Below the pieces are notes generated by a model that saw only the letters and a list, made by a program, of their open reading frames with translations, did no database searches and had not been told where the DNA came from. Shown here piece after piece: positions 7,177 through 14,820 of a stretch of DNA of 22,908 nucleotides. Positions within the stretch are counted from its first letter, which is position 1. Each line of letters opens with the position of its first letter. Position numbers and translations under genes: made by a program. Source of the stretch: Candidatus Pelagibacter sp. GTDB taxonomy: Bacteria; Pseudomonadota; Alphaproteobacteria; Pelagibacterales; Pelagibacteraceae. The stretch covers positions 1-22,908 of the forward strand of contig JAOHFJ010000012.1 of the NCBI GenBank assembly GCA_028097945.1, given 5' to 3'.

Positions 7177-7494
7177 ATGGCATTTAAAAATTCAACAGAC
7201 GAAAAATTTCAAGATCAGATAAACGGAAGTAAATTAAATCTAATTCAATTTTCAGCAAGCTGGTGTGGACCTTGCCAACAATTAAAACCAATTATAGAAA
7301 AGATTTCAAATGACATGGCTGATAAAATTGATTGTTACTATCATGATATTGAAAGTCAACCTAACGAACCCACTAAGTACTCAGTAAGAGGTGTACCTAC
7401 TGTGCTTTTATTTAAAGGTGGAAAACTTGTAGGGACAAAAGTTGGAGCTACTAGTGAAAAGGATATGCTAGAATTTATTCAACCTCATATCTAA
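7177..7494 (+). CDS. trxA: Thioredoxin
   Basis: A 105-residue thioredoxin with the redox site WCGPC (29-33) after FSASW, the cis-proline loop RGVPTVLLFKGGKLV and the GA..K C-terminal helix of the family. It is a cytoplasmic disulfide reductant for ribonucleotide reductase, PAPS reductase and methionine sulfoxide reductases. It lies beside folC and accD, as often in alphaproteobacteria, but points towards them: its stop overlaps the folC stop by 4 nt, leaving no room for a terminator between the convergent genes. A consensus-like -35 right after sbcB suggests it has its own promoter. Confidence 0.93.
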   Translation: MAFKNSTDEKFQDQINGSKLNLIQFSASWCGPCQQLKPIIEKISNDMADKIDCYYHDIESQPNEPTKYSVRGVPTVLLFKGGKLVGTKVGATSEKDMLEFIQPHI

Positions 7495-8753
7495 TTTTTA
7501 TTAAGTATATTTCCCACATTATATAAAGAGCCTATACAACTAATTAATTTCTTATCTGGTGAGGTTATATAATTAATTGCTTCACTAAAATTATTAGCTT
7601 TAATTACATTAAATTGATTTTTTTTTGCTATAGCTTTTAAATCTTTAGCAGACATACAATTCTGCTCGTTTTCAATTGGTATTGTTATTATTTTTTTAAA
7701 AATTCCTTTAAATTGTTTTATGAACAAATCAGGTTCTTTATTTTTCATCATTGCCCAAATAGCGTATTTAGGCACTTTAATATTTTTCAAGTAATTAGCT
7801 AAATTTTTAGCGTCCATCTCCGCATGAGCGCCATCTAGCATAATCTGCTCATTTCTATGGAGTTTATTTTTAATTTTACCTTTCTTCAAATACTGAAATC
7901 TTCCCTCGAATGAAATATTCGGAATAGTTCTTTCAATGACTTTTTTATTAATTTTAAGATCAAGAGCTATTTTGATTGCATGACAAAGATTTTCTAATAG
8001 TCCATTTGAGTGAATATTTTTTGTGTTTAGCTTAATTTTATTTTTTTTATCATTATAAAAAAAGTGCTTATTCTTTTTTACTATTACCCAAGAATTTGGA
8101 TAATTTATTTTACTTTTATTATTTTTGAGATTTTTTTTAATTATTTTTAATACATTGGTCTTTTGTTTGCCAATATAAATTTGAGTAAAATTACTTAAAA
8201 AACCTACTTTCTGATATATAACTTCATCTAACGTCTTTTTTTTAAGAAAATTTAAATGTTGCCTATTAATATTGACGATTACCTGAGCCAAAGGAAAATC
8301 AAATACATTAGTCGAGTCTTTAGCAAATAATGCACCTGCCTCTACCAAATGATAGTCAACATTTTGCTTTGAGGCATTTACTATATAAATTAATGTTAGA
8401 GCTTCAAAAATAGTAAGACGGACTTTTAATTTAGCAATTAATTTGATTGATTGTTTTATTTCTTGATGGGTTAAAAACCTATCACCCATCCAAAATCGCT
8501 CTTTAATATCTTTTAGTGATGGAGAAATATATGCAGAGGCGGTCTGATTATTTGCTTCAATAAAACTTTTAACAGAATAAAGAGTAGTATATTTTCCACT
8601 TGAACCAAGAAAATTAATTACATTATTAAATTTTCTTTCAGGATGACCTAATTTTTTAAGTACCAGTTTTATTCTTTTTAGATCAAAATTTATGGTCTTG
8701 TTGAAGAGCTTATGATTAGCTAGCTGCTTGTAGAGACTTATCGATTGTGACAT
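7491..8753 (-). CDS. folC: Bifunctional folylpolyglutamate synthase / dihydrofolate synthase, divergent
   Basis: A 420-residue Mur-ligase-fold enzyme that adds glutamate to dihydropteroate or to folates using ATP. Visible are the P-loop as GSSGKYTT (50-57; the family usually has GTNGKGS), then YISPSL, and LVEAG...DSTNVFDFPLAQVIVNINRQHLNFL. The last matches the family's E-x-G, DATNV and NI-x3-H metal site. YQKVGFL corresponds to the REKAGI lysine segment. DGAHAEMDAKNLANYL represents the C-domain DGAHN motif, and the C-terminal third is Lys-rich. The start at 8753 leaves about 18 residues before the TINFDLKRI helix, as expected, and overlaps accD by 38 nt. The accD-folC order is standard in alphaproteobacteria. 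Divergence is clear, but the fold signature is complete. Confidence 0.85.
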   Translation of the reverse strand: MSQSISLYKQLANHKLFNKTINFDLKRIKLVLKKLGHPERKFNNVINFLGSSGKYTTLYSVKSFIEANNQTASAYISPSLKDIKERFWMGDRFLTHQEIKQSIKLIAKLKVRLTIFEALTLIYIVNASKQNVDYHLVEAGALFAKDSTNVFDFPLAQVIVNINRQHLNFLKKKTLDEVIYQKVGFLSNFTQIYIGKQKTNVLKIIKKNLKNNKSKINYPNSWVIVKKNKHFFYNDKKNKIKLNTKNIHSNGLLENLCHAIKIALDLKINKKVIERTIPNISFEGRFQYLKKGKIKNKLHRNEQIMLDGAHAEMDAKNLANYLKNIKVPKYAIWAMMKNKEPDLFIKQFKGIFKKIITIPIENEQNCMSAKDLKAIAKKNQFNVIKANNFSEAINYITSPDKKLISCIGSLYNVGNILNKN

Positions 8754-9630
8754 TCGAGTCTTGTTTAGCTTGAGACTCTGCTTTTTTCAATAGAACATTT
8801 AGTAATGTTCCTATGGTTGAATTTAGGTATTGTCTTTCAACAACTAAATCGATACCGCCATGATCTTTCACATATTCAGCTGTTTGAAATTGGTCGGGTA
8901 AAGTTTCACGAACAGTGTCTTGGATTACTCTTCTACCTGCAAATCCGATAGTAGCCTTTGGTTCTGCAATTAGAATATCGCCTAACATTGCCCAAGAAGC
9001 TGTCACACCACCAGTTGTAGGATCGGTTAAAACTACAACAAAAGGAATATTTTTTTTCTTCAATTCATTTACTGCTAATGCAGTTCTAGACATTTGCATC
9101 AGTGCAATAGAAGACTCCATCAATCGCTGTCCTCCTGAGCAACTAAAAAATATATAAGGCATTTTATTCTCAATTGCATGTTGGGCGCCAGCTATAAATG
9201 CTTCACCAGATGCTGCACCGAATGATCCACCAATAAACCTAAAATCTTGCGCTCCAACTACCATATCAATATTTTGCACTTTACCTTTAGCAATCAAAAT
9301 CGCATCGTCTTGGCCAGTTAATTTTCGCGCTGCATTTAGTCGGTCAGTGTATTTTTTTTTATCTTCAAAATTTAAAGGATCATCTTTTGGTAAAGGTGTA
9401 TCAATTAATTCAAATTGTTTATTGTCAAAAAAAGTTTCAAATCTTTCACGACAAGTTAATTTATGGTGGGCTCCGCACTTAGGGCAAACCTTTTTATTGT
9501 CCACCATATCTTCTTTATATATTAAATTTTTACACCCACATGTTGTCCAAAGATTTTCATCTGTTTTTGAGGACTTTTTTTCAAAAAGTGATTTTATTTT
9601 TGGTTTGATAAATTTTGAAATCCAATTCAT
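8716..9630 (-). CDS. accD: Acetyl-CoA carboxylase carboxyltransferase subunit beta
   Basis: A 304-residue beta subunit of the carboxyltransferase half of acetyl-CoA carboxylase, which with AccA makes malonyl-CoA for fatty-acid synthesis. The N-terminal zinc ribbon has C31, C33, C49 and C52, so its first knuckle is C-x-C rather than the usual C-x2-C. The crotonase-fold core is typical: GGSFGAASGEAF, FFSCSGGQRLMES, VVVLTDPTTGGVTASWAMLGDI, GFAGRRVIQ and LPDQFQTAEYVKDHGGIDLVV. It overlaps trpA by 4 nt (ATGA type) and folC by 38 nt, so it belongs to the tightly coupled trp-acc-fol run. AccA is not in the window. Confidence 0.95.
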   Translation of the reverse strand: MNWISKFIKPKIKSLFEKKSSKTDENLWTTCGCKNLIYKEDMVDNKKVCPKCGAHHKLTCRERFETFFDNKQFELIDTPLPKDDPLNFEDKKKYTDRLNAARKLTGQDDAILIAKGKVQNIDMVVGAQDFRFIGGSFGAASGEAFIAGAQHAIENKMPYIFFSCSGGQRLMESSIALMQMSRTALAVNELKKKNIPFVVVLTDPTTGGVTASWAMLGDILIAEPKATIGFAGRRVIQDTVRETLPDQFQTAEYVKDHGGIDLVVERQYLNSTIGTLLNVLLKKAESQAKQDSNVTIDKSLQAAS

Positions 9631-10427
9631 ATAATTTTTTTTTTTAGATTGTACACAACTTTATCCAACTTTGTGACAGGATTTTGTCCCATTTTGAGTG
9701 AATTTGTAATTGTTTTACACAACATACTGCCAACTACTAGTCCATTAGCTGATTTTAAAGAAGATATAGTCTTATCTGTAATACCGAAACCTATAACTAG
9801 ATTCTTTTTGGGGTTGATTTTTTTGATACTATTGTAATTTTGAAGAATTGCTTTGGGTGAAACCTTTAATTTTCCCCCAGTAGTTGACAGCATTGATATG
9901 TAATAAAGCATGTCATGTGAGTCTTTAATGATTTTTTTCATTCTTTCTTTTGACGTGGTCGGAGATAGTAGCTGTATAAAATTTATTGACTTTTTTTTAC
10001 ATTTACTCGCAAAATTTTTATTTTCAGGGTAAGGGAGATCTACTATAATTAAGCCATCTACACCTGAAGATTTACAGTTTTTTAAAAAGTTATTTTCACC
10101 ATGTTGGTAGATTATATTGTAATAACCCATCAGAATAATAGGCTTACTATTATTCTTCTTCCTAAATTTCTTAACAATTTGAAAAACATCTTTTAGCTTT
10201 ATTCCATTTTTTAGAGCACGTTGTGAGCTACCTTGTATCTGTCCGCCGTCAGCTATAGGTGTATTATGCGGAAATCCAAGCTCAAGAATATCTGCGTGTT
10301 TAGAAATTTTATTTAATATTTTAAGAGAATTATTTTTAGTGTTGTCGCCAGCGACTGTATAAGTAATTAAAGCTGGTCTATTTTGTTTTTTACAATTATT
10401 AAAAGCTAAAGCTATTTTAGATTTCAT
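9627..10427 (-). CDS. trpA: Tryptophan synthase alpha subunit
   Basis: A 266-residue TIM barrel that cleaves indole-3-glycerol phosphate to indole and glyceraldehyde-3-phosphate. Catalytic E49 (ILELGFP) and D60 (PIADG) fall at exactly the Salmonella positions. QGSSQRAL, LMGYYNII, GVDGLIIVDLPYPE, QLLSPTTSKERM and the phosphate loops (VIGFGIT, GLVVGSML) are all present. The position of Salmonella alpha-D56, which salt-bridges beta-K167 during alpha-beta signalling, is T56 here (HNTPIAD). It overlaps trpB and accD by 4 nt each. The protein is Lys/Asn-rich, as expected for the base composition. Confidence 0.95.
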   Translation of the reverse strand: MKSKIALAFNNCKKQNRPALITYTVAGDNTKNNSLKILNKISKHADILELGFPHNTPIADGGQIQGSSQRALKNGIKLKDVFQIVKKFRKKNNSKPIILMGYYNIIYQHGENNFLKNCKSSGVDGLIIVDLPYPENKNFASKCKKKSINFIQLLSPTTSKERMKKIIKDSHDMLYYISMLSTTGGKLKVSPKAILQNYNSIKKINPKKNLVIGFGITDKTISSLKSANGLVVGSMLCKTITNSLKMGQNPVTKLDKVVYNLKKKII

Positions 10428-11656
10428 CTTATATATGACCCTAACTTTTGTTTTATAATGTCTTTATCTTTAAGGCTATCACCGCAAGAGTTGACAATAA
10501 TGATTTCAGATGATCTTAATTTAGGAGCTAATTTAATTGCTTCAGCAAAAGCATGCGATGGCTCAAGAGATGGAGAAATATTTTCAAGTTTCGAAACTAA
10601 TTGATAAGCTTTCAGTGCTTCTTCATCACTTGCAGAAGTGTATTTAGCTCTTTTTGCATCTTTTAAAAAACAATGAAGAGGAGAAATTCCTGGGTAATCT
10701 AGACCTGCCGAAATTGACTCAGTAGAGCCTATCTGACCTTCTTTATTTTGTATAACGTACTGAGCAGCTCCATGAAGAATACCAATTTTAGATCCATTAG
10801 TTAGTGGTGCTGCATGAAGTTTGCTATTCTGTGGACCCCCAGCTTCTACCCCAATAAATTGAGCATGAGTATCCATGAATTCATTCCAGAATCCTGCTGC
10901 TGAACTACCACCTCCAACACAATTAATTAATTTTATTTTATCTGGCAGCTTTCCAAATTCTTCTCGCACTTGTTTGATTAATTCTCTTGAAATTTGAGCA
11001 GTGCTCCAAGCGCAAATTTTTATGAATATATTTGGACCAACCGTAGAACCAACGCACATATGTGTGGTATCACAGTTAGAAACCCAATATCTCATACACT
11101 CACTTACAGCATCTACAAGTGTTTGACTTCCAGTAGTTACTGAAACTATTTCTGCTCCATTTTTTTTCATTGCTTCTACATTAGGTCTTTGCCTTTTTAT
11201 ATCCTTAGCGCCCATAAATATTCTACATTTAAGACCAAATTTTTTAGCTGCCATAGAAAGCATTTTTCCTGCATAGCCTGCACCCGTATCACCTACAACA
11301 TATTTTTTTCTAGCTCTCTTGGCGATAAGACAGTGAACCGTAGCATTATAAATTTTATGAGCTCCTCCATTAGCCTCAGAAACCACCTTGGCATAAATTT
11401 GTGCTCCGCCGAGATGATCAGTTAAATTATCCAATCTAATAAAAGGTGTGGGAGCGCCTACATATGTTTCAAAGTAATGGTCTCTTTCTTCAAGAAATTT
11501 TTTATCTTTTCTTAGTTTCGAAAATAGTTTTGTCAGATCATTAACAGGCTTTTTTAAAGTTTCAGGTATATAATTACCGCCAAATTTTCCACCATACATG
11601 AAGTTTTTATCATGCTGGTCAATAAGAGGTATGTGTTTTTTAATTTTTAAGCTCAT
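10424..11656 (-). CDS. trpB: Tryptophan synthase beta chain, divergent form
   Basis: A 410-residue PLP enzyme that condenses indole with serine. The PLP lysine is K101 (GGAHKIYN), and the phosphate loop CVGGGSSAAG, IGVEAGG, SISAGLDYPG and LEPSHAFAEA are all present. Several normally fixed positions differ. The catalytic glutamate (Salmonella E109, ETGAGQHG) is D123 in DTGAGYAG, at the same 22-residue distance from the PLP lysine. The pyridine-contacting serine (S377, NLSGRGDKD) is C391 in NSCGDSLKD, and the COMM-domain lysine (K167, TLKDA) is V181 in TLVDA. R155 and D320, the R141-D305 interdomain pair, are kept. The adjoining trpF and trpA make an anabolic role very likely; kinetics and allostery may be unusual. 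It overlaps trpF by 17 nt and trpA by 4 nt. Confidence 0.9.
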   Translation of the reverse strand: MSLKIKKHIPLIDQHDKNFMYGGKFGGNYIPETLKKPVNDLTKLFSKLRKDKKFLEERDHYFETYVGAPTPFIRLDNLTDHLGGAQIYAKVVSEANGGAHKIYNATVHCLIAKRARKKYVVGDTGAGYAGKMLSMAAKKFGLKCRIFMGAKDIKRQRPNVEAMKKNGAEIVSVTTGSQTLVDAVSECMRYWVSNCDTTHMCVGSTVGPNIFIKICAWSTAQISRELIKQVREEFGKLPDKIKLINCVGGGSSAAGFWNEFMDTHAQFIGVEAGGPQNSKLHAAPLTNGSKIGILHGAAQYVIQNKEGQIGSTESISAGLDYPGISPLHCFLKDAKRAKYTSASDEEALKAYQLVSKLENISPSLEPSHAFAEAIKLAPKLRSSEIIIVNSCGDSLKDKDIIKQKLGSYIR

Positions 11657-12248
11657 TAATTTTATTTATAAAATTTTTAATTTTATGATGATCTTTGTAA
11701 CCTAATTGACTTTCTAGACTAGACGATAAATCAAAAAAGTTAACCCCTAATTTATTAATATTTTCTACATTATCTTTGGAGATTGATCCTGCTAATGCAT
11801 ATTTTGTACCAATAGGAAGTTTTGTAATAAGATTTTCGGGAAACTCGAAAGATTTTTCCATCCCGGGAGTATCAAATAATATAATATCGGCATTATCAAA
11901 CTCTCTGTATTTATCAATATCTTGTACGTCTTTTACTTTTATCGCTTTGATGATCTTAAAGCCCATATTCTTAATTTCAGTTACTCTATCTTTTGTTTCT
12001 GAACCATGAAGTTGAATAAAATCAAAATTTCCTATAAGATTTTTTTTGATAAATTCATCACTTGGATTGACTGTGACTGCTACAAAAGCAGAGTCTTTTT
12101 TATCATAATTAGAAAGTATTTTAATATCTTCGTAATTTATGTTTCGAGGTGATTTTTTATAAAAAACGAATCCTAAGTAATTTACCCTTAAATCAATACA
12201 CAGCTGAACATCTCTGGTTGGATTTAAACCACAAATCTTTGTTTTCAT
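11640..12248 (-). CDS. trpF: Phosphoribosylanthranilate isomerase
   Basis: A 202-residue TIM-barrel enzyme that performs the Amadori rearrangement of phosphoribosylanthranilate, the third step to tryptophan. The catalytic cysteine and aspartate are visible: KICGL (C6) and ILFDTPG (D126). GFVFYKKSPRNI, FIQLHGSE and KAIKV follow in the family order. The usual C-terminal phosphate site reads ALAGSISKDNV, and FFDLSSSLE stands where family members have DvsSGvE. The ATG overlaps the stop of pyrF by one base and the gene overlaps trpB by 17 nt, consistent with translational coupling. trpC, trpD, trpE and trpG are not in the window. Confidence 0.93.
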   Translation of the reverse strand: MKTKICGLNPTRDVQLCIDLRVNYLGFVFYKKSPRNINYEDIKILSNYDKKDSAFVAVTVNPSDEFIKKNLIGNFDFIQLHGSETKDRVTEIKNMGFKIIKAIKVKDVQDIDKYREFDNADIILFDTPGMEKSFEFPENLITKLPIGTKYALAGSISKDNVENINKLGVNFFDLSSSLESQLGYKDHHKIKNFINKINELKN

Positions 12249-12910
12249 TAATTTAATTTTTTATAAAGATTTTGAATATTTTTTTTAATATTACCACGCG
12301 TGATTGCTCTGCCAATTACCAGCCAATCAGACTTGACTTTATTAGCTTCCATTGAACGTTTTTGATCATAGTTTCTTTTTCCAATTTGCACACCGGGAGT
12401 GATGATTTCTTTTTTAAAAATTTTTCTTACATAATTCACCTCGTATGGACTGCAAACCAAAGCATCTAAAGCTGCTTTTTTTGCAAGCTTTGCTTGATGC
12501 AAAACTAAATTTTTTACTGACCTGCTATACCCAATTAATTTTAAATCTTTGTTATTTAATGACGTCAAAGTTGTTACTCCTATAATTTTTATTGATCCAG
12601 AAACTTTTTTTACCGATCTCAAAGCCTCCAAACCCGATGAAATATGAACAGTAAGATAATCTATTTTCAGATCTCTTAAAGCTTTTACTGCCGATTTCAT
12701 AGTATTAACTGTGTCATTTAATTTTAAATCAATAAAGATAATTTTTTTTTTTAATTTTGAAATAAATTGTCTTCCATTTTTTGAATTCATGAATTCTAAT
12801 CCGAATTTATAGCCAATGATAATTTTCGTAGATTGTGATTGATTTATAATTTTTTTGACTTTATTAATATTAGTAGTGTCACAGGCTATAAATATTTTTG
12901 GCTTTTTCAT
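12248..12910 (-). CDS. pyrF: Orotidine-5'-phosphate decarboxylase
   Basis: A 220-residue TIM-barrel enzyme that makes UMP from OMP, the last step of de novo pyrimidine synthesis. ACDTTN (D11), K35 and the charged catalytic array in FIDLKLNDTVNT (D61, K63, D66) match the family's D-x-K-x-x-D signature. The C-terminal phosphate-binding region reads ITPGVQIGKRNYDQKRS with VIGRAIT. The start overlaps the ihfB stop by 4 nt and the stop overlaps trpF by 1 nt. A pyrimidine gene embedded between ihfB and trpF is an unregulated-looking merger of pathways, typical of streamlined genomes. Confidence 0.93.
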   Translation of the reverse strand: MKKPKIFIACDTTNINKVKKIINQSQSTKIIIGYKFGLEFMNSKNGRQFISKLKKKIIFIDLKLNDTVNTMKSAVKALRDLKIDYLTVHISSGLEALRSVKKVSGSIKIIGVTTLTSLNNKDLKLIGYSRSVKNLVLHQAKLAKKAALDALVCSPYEVNYVRKIFKKEIITPGVQIGKRNYDQKRSMEANKVKSDWLVIGRAITRGNIKKNIQNLYKKLN

Positions 12911-13188
12911 TCGTTAATAATTTTTTTCAAATTTTTTGATGCTCTAAATCTTATTCTAACACGCTCAGGTTTATAAATTAACTCATTTGTGGCTGGATTT
13001 CTTGCATTATAATTTTCTTTTAATTTTTTCCCATACCATCGACCTAATCCACGAATTTCAACATTATTACCTTTTTCAAGAGCATTTGAAATACTTTCAG
13101 TGAATATATTAATTATTGACTCTAATTCAGATTGATGAAGTTTAGGATTTTTTTCTTTAAGCTGTTTTATAAGCTTTTTACGAGACAA
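12907..13188 (-). CDS. ihfB: Integration host factor beta subunit
   Basis: A 93-residue HU/IHF-family DNA-bending protein. The N-terminal helices (MSRKKLIKQLKEKN...) are followed by VEIRGLGRWYGKK, where the family has VEIRGFGSFSL. The beta-arm carries the intercalating proline in the RNPATNE segment, and the closing helix is FRASKNLKKIINE. It starts on the base after the rpsA stop; rpsA-ihfB is a classic proteobacterial gene pair, which supports calling this IhfB rather than HU. The 4-nt overlap with pyrF couples it to the downstream run. As IHF it would act with IhfA (not in the window) in nucleoid architecture and promoter bending. Confidence 0.9.
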   Translation of the reverse strand: MSRKKLIKQLKEKNPKLHQSELESIINIFTESISNALEKGNNVEIRGLGRWYGKKLKENYNARNPATNELIYKPERVRIRFRASKNLKKIINE

Positions 13189-13689
13189 TTATTTTTCTTT
13201 ATTGTTTTTCTTTCCGATAGCTTTTTCAAAAATTCCTTTAAGTGTAGCTCCAGATTTTGTTGCACCTTCACCGAACTTAGCTATAAGCGATTTTTCTTCA
13301 TCAATTTGTGCAGCTTTTACACTTAGCTTAATTCTACGATTTTCATAGTCAAGTTCAGTAATTTTTGCATCTAAAGCATTGTCTTTTGAAAATACCTCAG
13401 GACGAGCTGCTGTTGCGTCTTTCGCTAAATCTGCTTTTCTTATGGTCACGATTAGTTTTTTTTCTTGATCTATGGCAACTTTTACGCCAGTTTTTAGAAC
13501 TTCATGAATTCTTGTTGTGATAATGTCTCCAACTTTTTTTCTATTATCTTTAAACCAATCAAGTGGATCTTTTTCCAAGGCTCTTTTTGAAAATCTAATT
13601 TTGTCGTCTTTTACCTCAATAATTTTTACATTAACAATATCGTTCTGTAATTTGAGGAATATTTTCTTTTGAAATACCAATCCCTTCAT
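13189..13689 (-). CDS. rpsA: 30S ribosomal protein S1, C-terminal fragment (5' end lost at junction)
   Basis: The open frame is 166 codons, but only about the last 150, from the Asp codon at 13639-13641, look like S1. They comprise the end of one S1 (OB-fold) repeat (DIVNVKIIEVKDDKIRFSKR, then ALEKDPLDWF), then a further repeat beginning KKVGDIITTRIHEVLKTGVKV and ending RRIKLSVKA. A Lys-rich tail closes the protein. Full-length alphaproteobacterial S1 has about 560 residues in six repeats, so roughly three quarters are missing. The first 16 codons (MKGLVFQKK...) are phoR sequence read in another frame and are not native. S1 delivers mRNA to the 30S subunit and is normally essential, so an intact copy should exist elsewhere if this is a real locus. 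It is followed directly by ihfB, the expected neighbour. Confidence 0.85.
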   Translation of the reverse strand: MKGLVFQKKIFLKLQNDIVNVKIIEVKDDKIRFSKRALEKDPLDWFKDNRKKVGDIITTRIHEVLKTGVKVAIDQEKKLIVTIRKADLAKDATAARPEVFSKDNALDAKITELDYENRRIKLSVKAAQIDEEKSLIAKFGEGATKSGATLKGIFEKAIGKKNNKEK

Positions 13690-14512
13690 CTTTTATTACA
13701 ACTGCCAAAGAGTTTTCTGCCATCTTGGTTTTGATAATAATTTTTTTATTTTTTTCACTATATTTAATAGCGTTATCAATTAGGTTGTTAAAAACTTCTA
13801 TTAGTCGATTTCTATCACCATTAGTTTTTATGCTTTTTGATTTTTCTTCAAATTCACATTTTATATTATTTTTCTTCAATATTTCCTTATGAAGTTCAAT
13901 AGAGTGAGAGATAATCTCGTTTAAATCTACTTTATCATTAGGTCTTATATGTTCTTGTAATTCAATTCTGGATAATGATAGAAGATCATTAACAATATTT
14001 TCCATTCTTGATGTTTGTTGTAGGACTACTGGTAATATTTTCTTTTGACTTTCAAGGTCTTTAGTAGCGTGGCCATTATTTATTGTTTCAAGACCTAACT
14101 TGATGCTTTGTAAAGGTGTTCTTAGCTCATGGGAAACATTAGCAACAAAATCAGATTTTAATTTTTGTACTTTAATTATATCTGTTAAATCTTTAAAAAA
14201 AATTATCACAGTATCACTGTCCGCAAGTAGATTTTTTGGACCAGGCATAACACTCACTTTAAAAAACTGAAAATTTGGTTGTTTAATCTCTATATCTAAA
14301 ATTCCACTTTTATTTTTTTCTAAAGACTCGTCTATTTGACTTAATAAACTTGGATCTCTAACAATGCTTGAAATGTTTTGGTTCTCTATATTTGGTCCAA
14401 AATGATTTTTTGATGCTTTGTTGGCATAATTAATTGTCTTAAATTTATCTATTATTAAAACCTGATCAGGTAAATCCTCTAAAAATTTAATCTCTTTTAA
14501 TGAAGTGCTCAT
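13631..14512 (-). CDS. phoR: PhoR-type phosphate sensor histidine kinase, 3'-truncated
   Basis: A 293-residue histidine kinase fragment. A PAS domain covers about 8-110 (FLEDLPDQVLIIDKFKTINYAN...). The DHp H-box is SDFVANVSHELRTPL with phospho-acceptor H128, the N-box is FNNLIDNAIKYSEKN (241-255), and the G1 box is DEGIGI (275-280). The frame then stops after ITER-YC at the point where PhoR proteins read ITERFYR. The F-box, G2 box and final strand of the ATPase domain are missing, so ATP binding should fail. Homology ends at codon R291; the last two codons belong to rpsA DNA. There are no N-terminal membrane segments, unlike E. coli PhoR. The ATG overlaps the upstream 87-aa gene stop by 1 nt. 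PhoR identity rests on PAS/DHp style and its location beside ugp genes. Confidence 0.8.
   Translation of the reverse strand: MSTSLKEIKFLEDLPDQVLIIDKFKTINYANKASKNHFGPNIENQNISSIVRDPSLLSQIDESLEKNKSGILDIEIKQPNFQFFKVSVMPGPKNLLADSDTVIIFFKDLTDIIKVQKLKSDFVANVSHELRTPLQSIKLGLETINNGHATKDLESQKKILPVVLQQTSRMENIVNDLLSLSRIELQEHIRPNDKVDLNEIISHSIELHKEILKKNNIKCEFEEKSKSIKTNGDRNRLIEVFNNLIDNAIKYSEKNKKIIIKTKMAENSLAVVIKDEGIGISKENIPQITERYC
13636..13645. other. Breakpoint joining phoR to rpsA
   Basis: On the minus strand, PhoR-like coding is intact through the CGA codon (13640-13642). S1-like coding, in another frame, begins at the GAT codon (13639-13641). The two halves share only about 3 nt (GAT). There is no inverted repeat, target duplication or insertion sequence. 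Both genes lose sequence at the same base. Confidence 0.8.
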
Positions 14513-14775
14513 TATTCTTTTTTATTTTTGAGATCTTCGTATAATTTTTTTAAATCCTCTTCAGATAAATTTTTATCTTTTAATTTTTCAAGTAATTTAT
14601 CGTCTTCATCTTCTTGGATGCTTTTGAACGTGTATGGATCTTGTTTGTTTTTTTCTAATGTCCCGTCTCTTTTTAATTCTCCTCTTGCCTCCATACCCCT
14701 TCCAATTGCTCTAAACGCAAGGAATAGAACCGTTACCATAATAGCGCCAATAACAATAAAAAAAGCAGTTTGCAT
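14512..14775 (-). CDS. 87-aa single-helix membrane protein with long charged tail
   Basis: One N-terminal transmembrane helix (about 4-23, AFFIVIGAIMVTVLFLAFRA) is followed by a cytoplasm-like charged tail. The tail includes GRGMEARGELKRDG, DPYTFKSIQEDEDDK and a helical Lys/Glu repeat at the end. No family was recognised. The stop and the phoR ATG overlap (TAATG), so the two are translationally coupled. Because this phoR lacks its own membrane segments, a role in recruiting the kinase to the membrane is conceivable, but that is inference only. A -10 hexamer 6 nt before the ATG suggests its own leaderless promoter. Confidence 0.6.
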   Translation of the reverse strand: MQTAFFIVIGAIMVTVLFLAFRAIGRGMEARGELKRDGTLEKNKQDPYTFKSIQEDEDDKLLEKLKDKNLSEEDLKKLYEDLKNKKE

Positions 14776-14781
14776 ACAAAG

Positions 14782-14810
14782 ATTATACTTAAATTTGTTA
14801 AAAGAGTTAA
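14782..14810 (-). promoter_or_regulatory. Promoter candidate for the 87-aa protein and phoR, leaderless
   Basis: Read on the minus strand, TTAACT (14805-14810, four of six to TTGACA) is followed after 17 nt by a perfect TATAAT (14782-14787). Initiation 7 nt further on would be at 14775, the A of the ATG. No phosphate-box-like pair of direct repeats was recognised upstream. Confidence 0.45.
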
Positions 14811-14820
14811 ATTAAAGTTT

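Noticed and set aside
9347..9634. Plus-strand frame of 95 codons opposite accD
   Set aside because: It is antisense to the highly conserved AccD N-terminal region, has no Shine-Dalgarno and its composition is an echo of the AccD codons.
13642..13689. Native N-terminus of the S1 fragment at the ATG 13689
   Set aside because: These codons are phoR sequence read in a shifted frame. S1 similarity begins only at the Asp codon 13639-13641.
13500..13800. Insertion sequence or prophage as the cause of the phoR-rpsA join
   Set aside because: No transposase, terminal inverted repeats, target duplication or tRNA attachment site; the two coding regions meet directly with about 3 nt of shared sequence.
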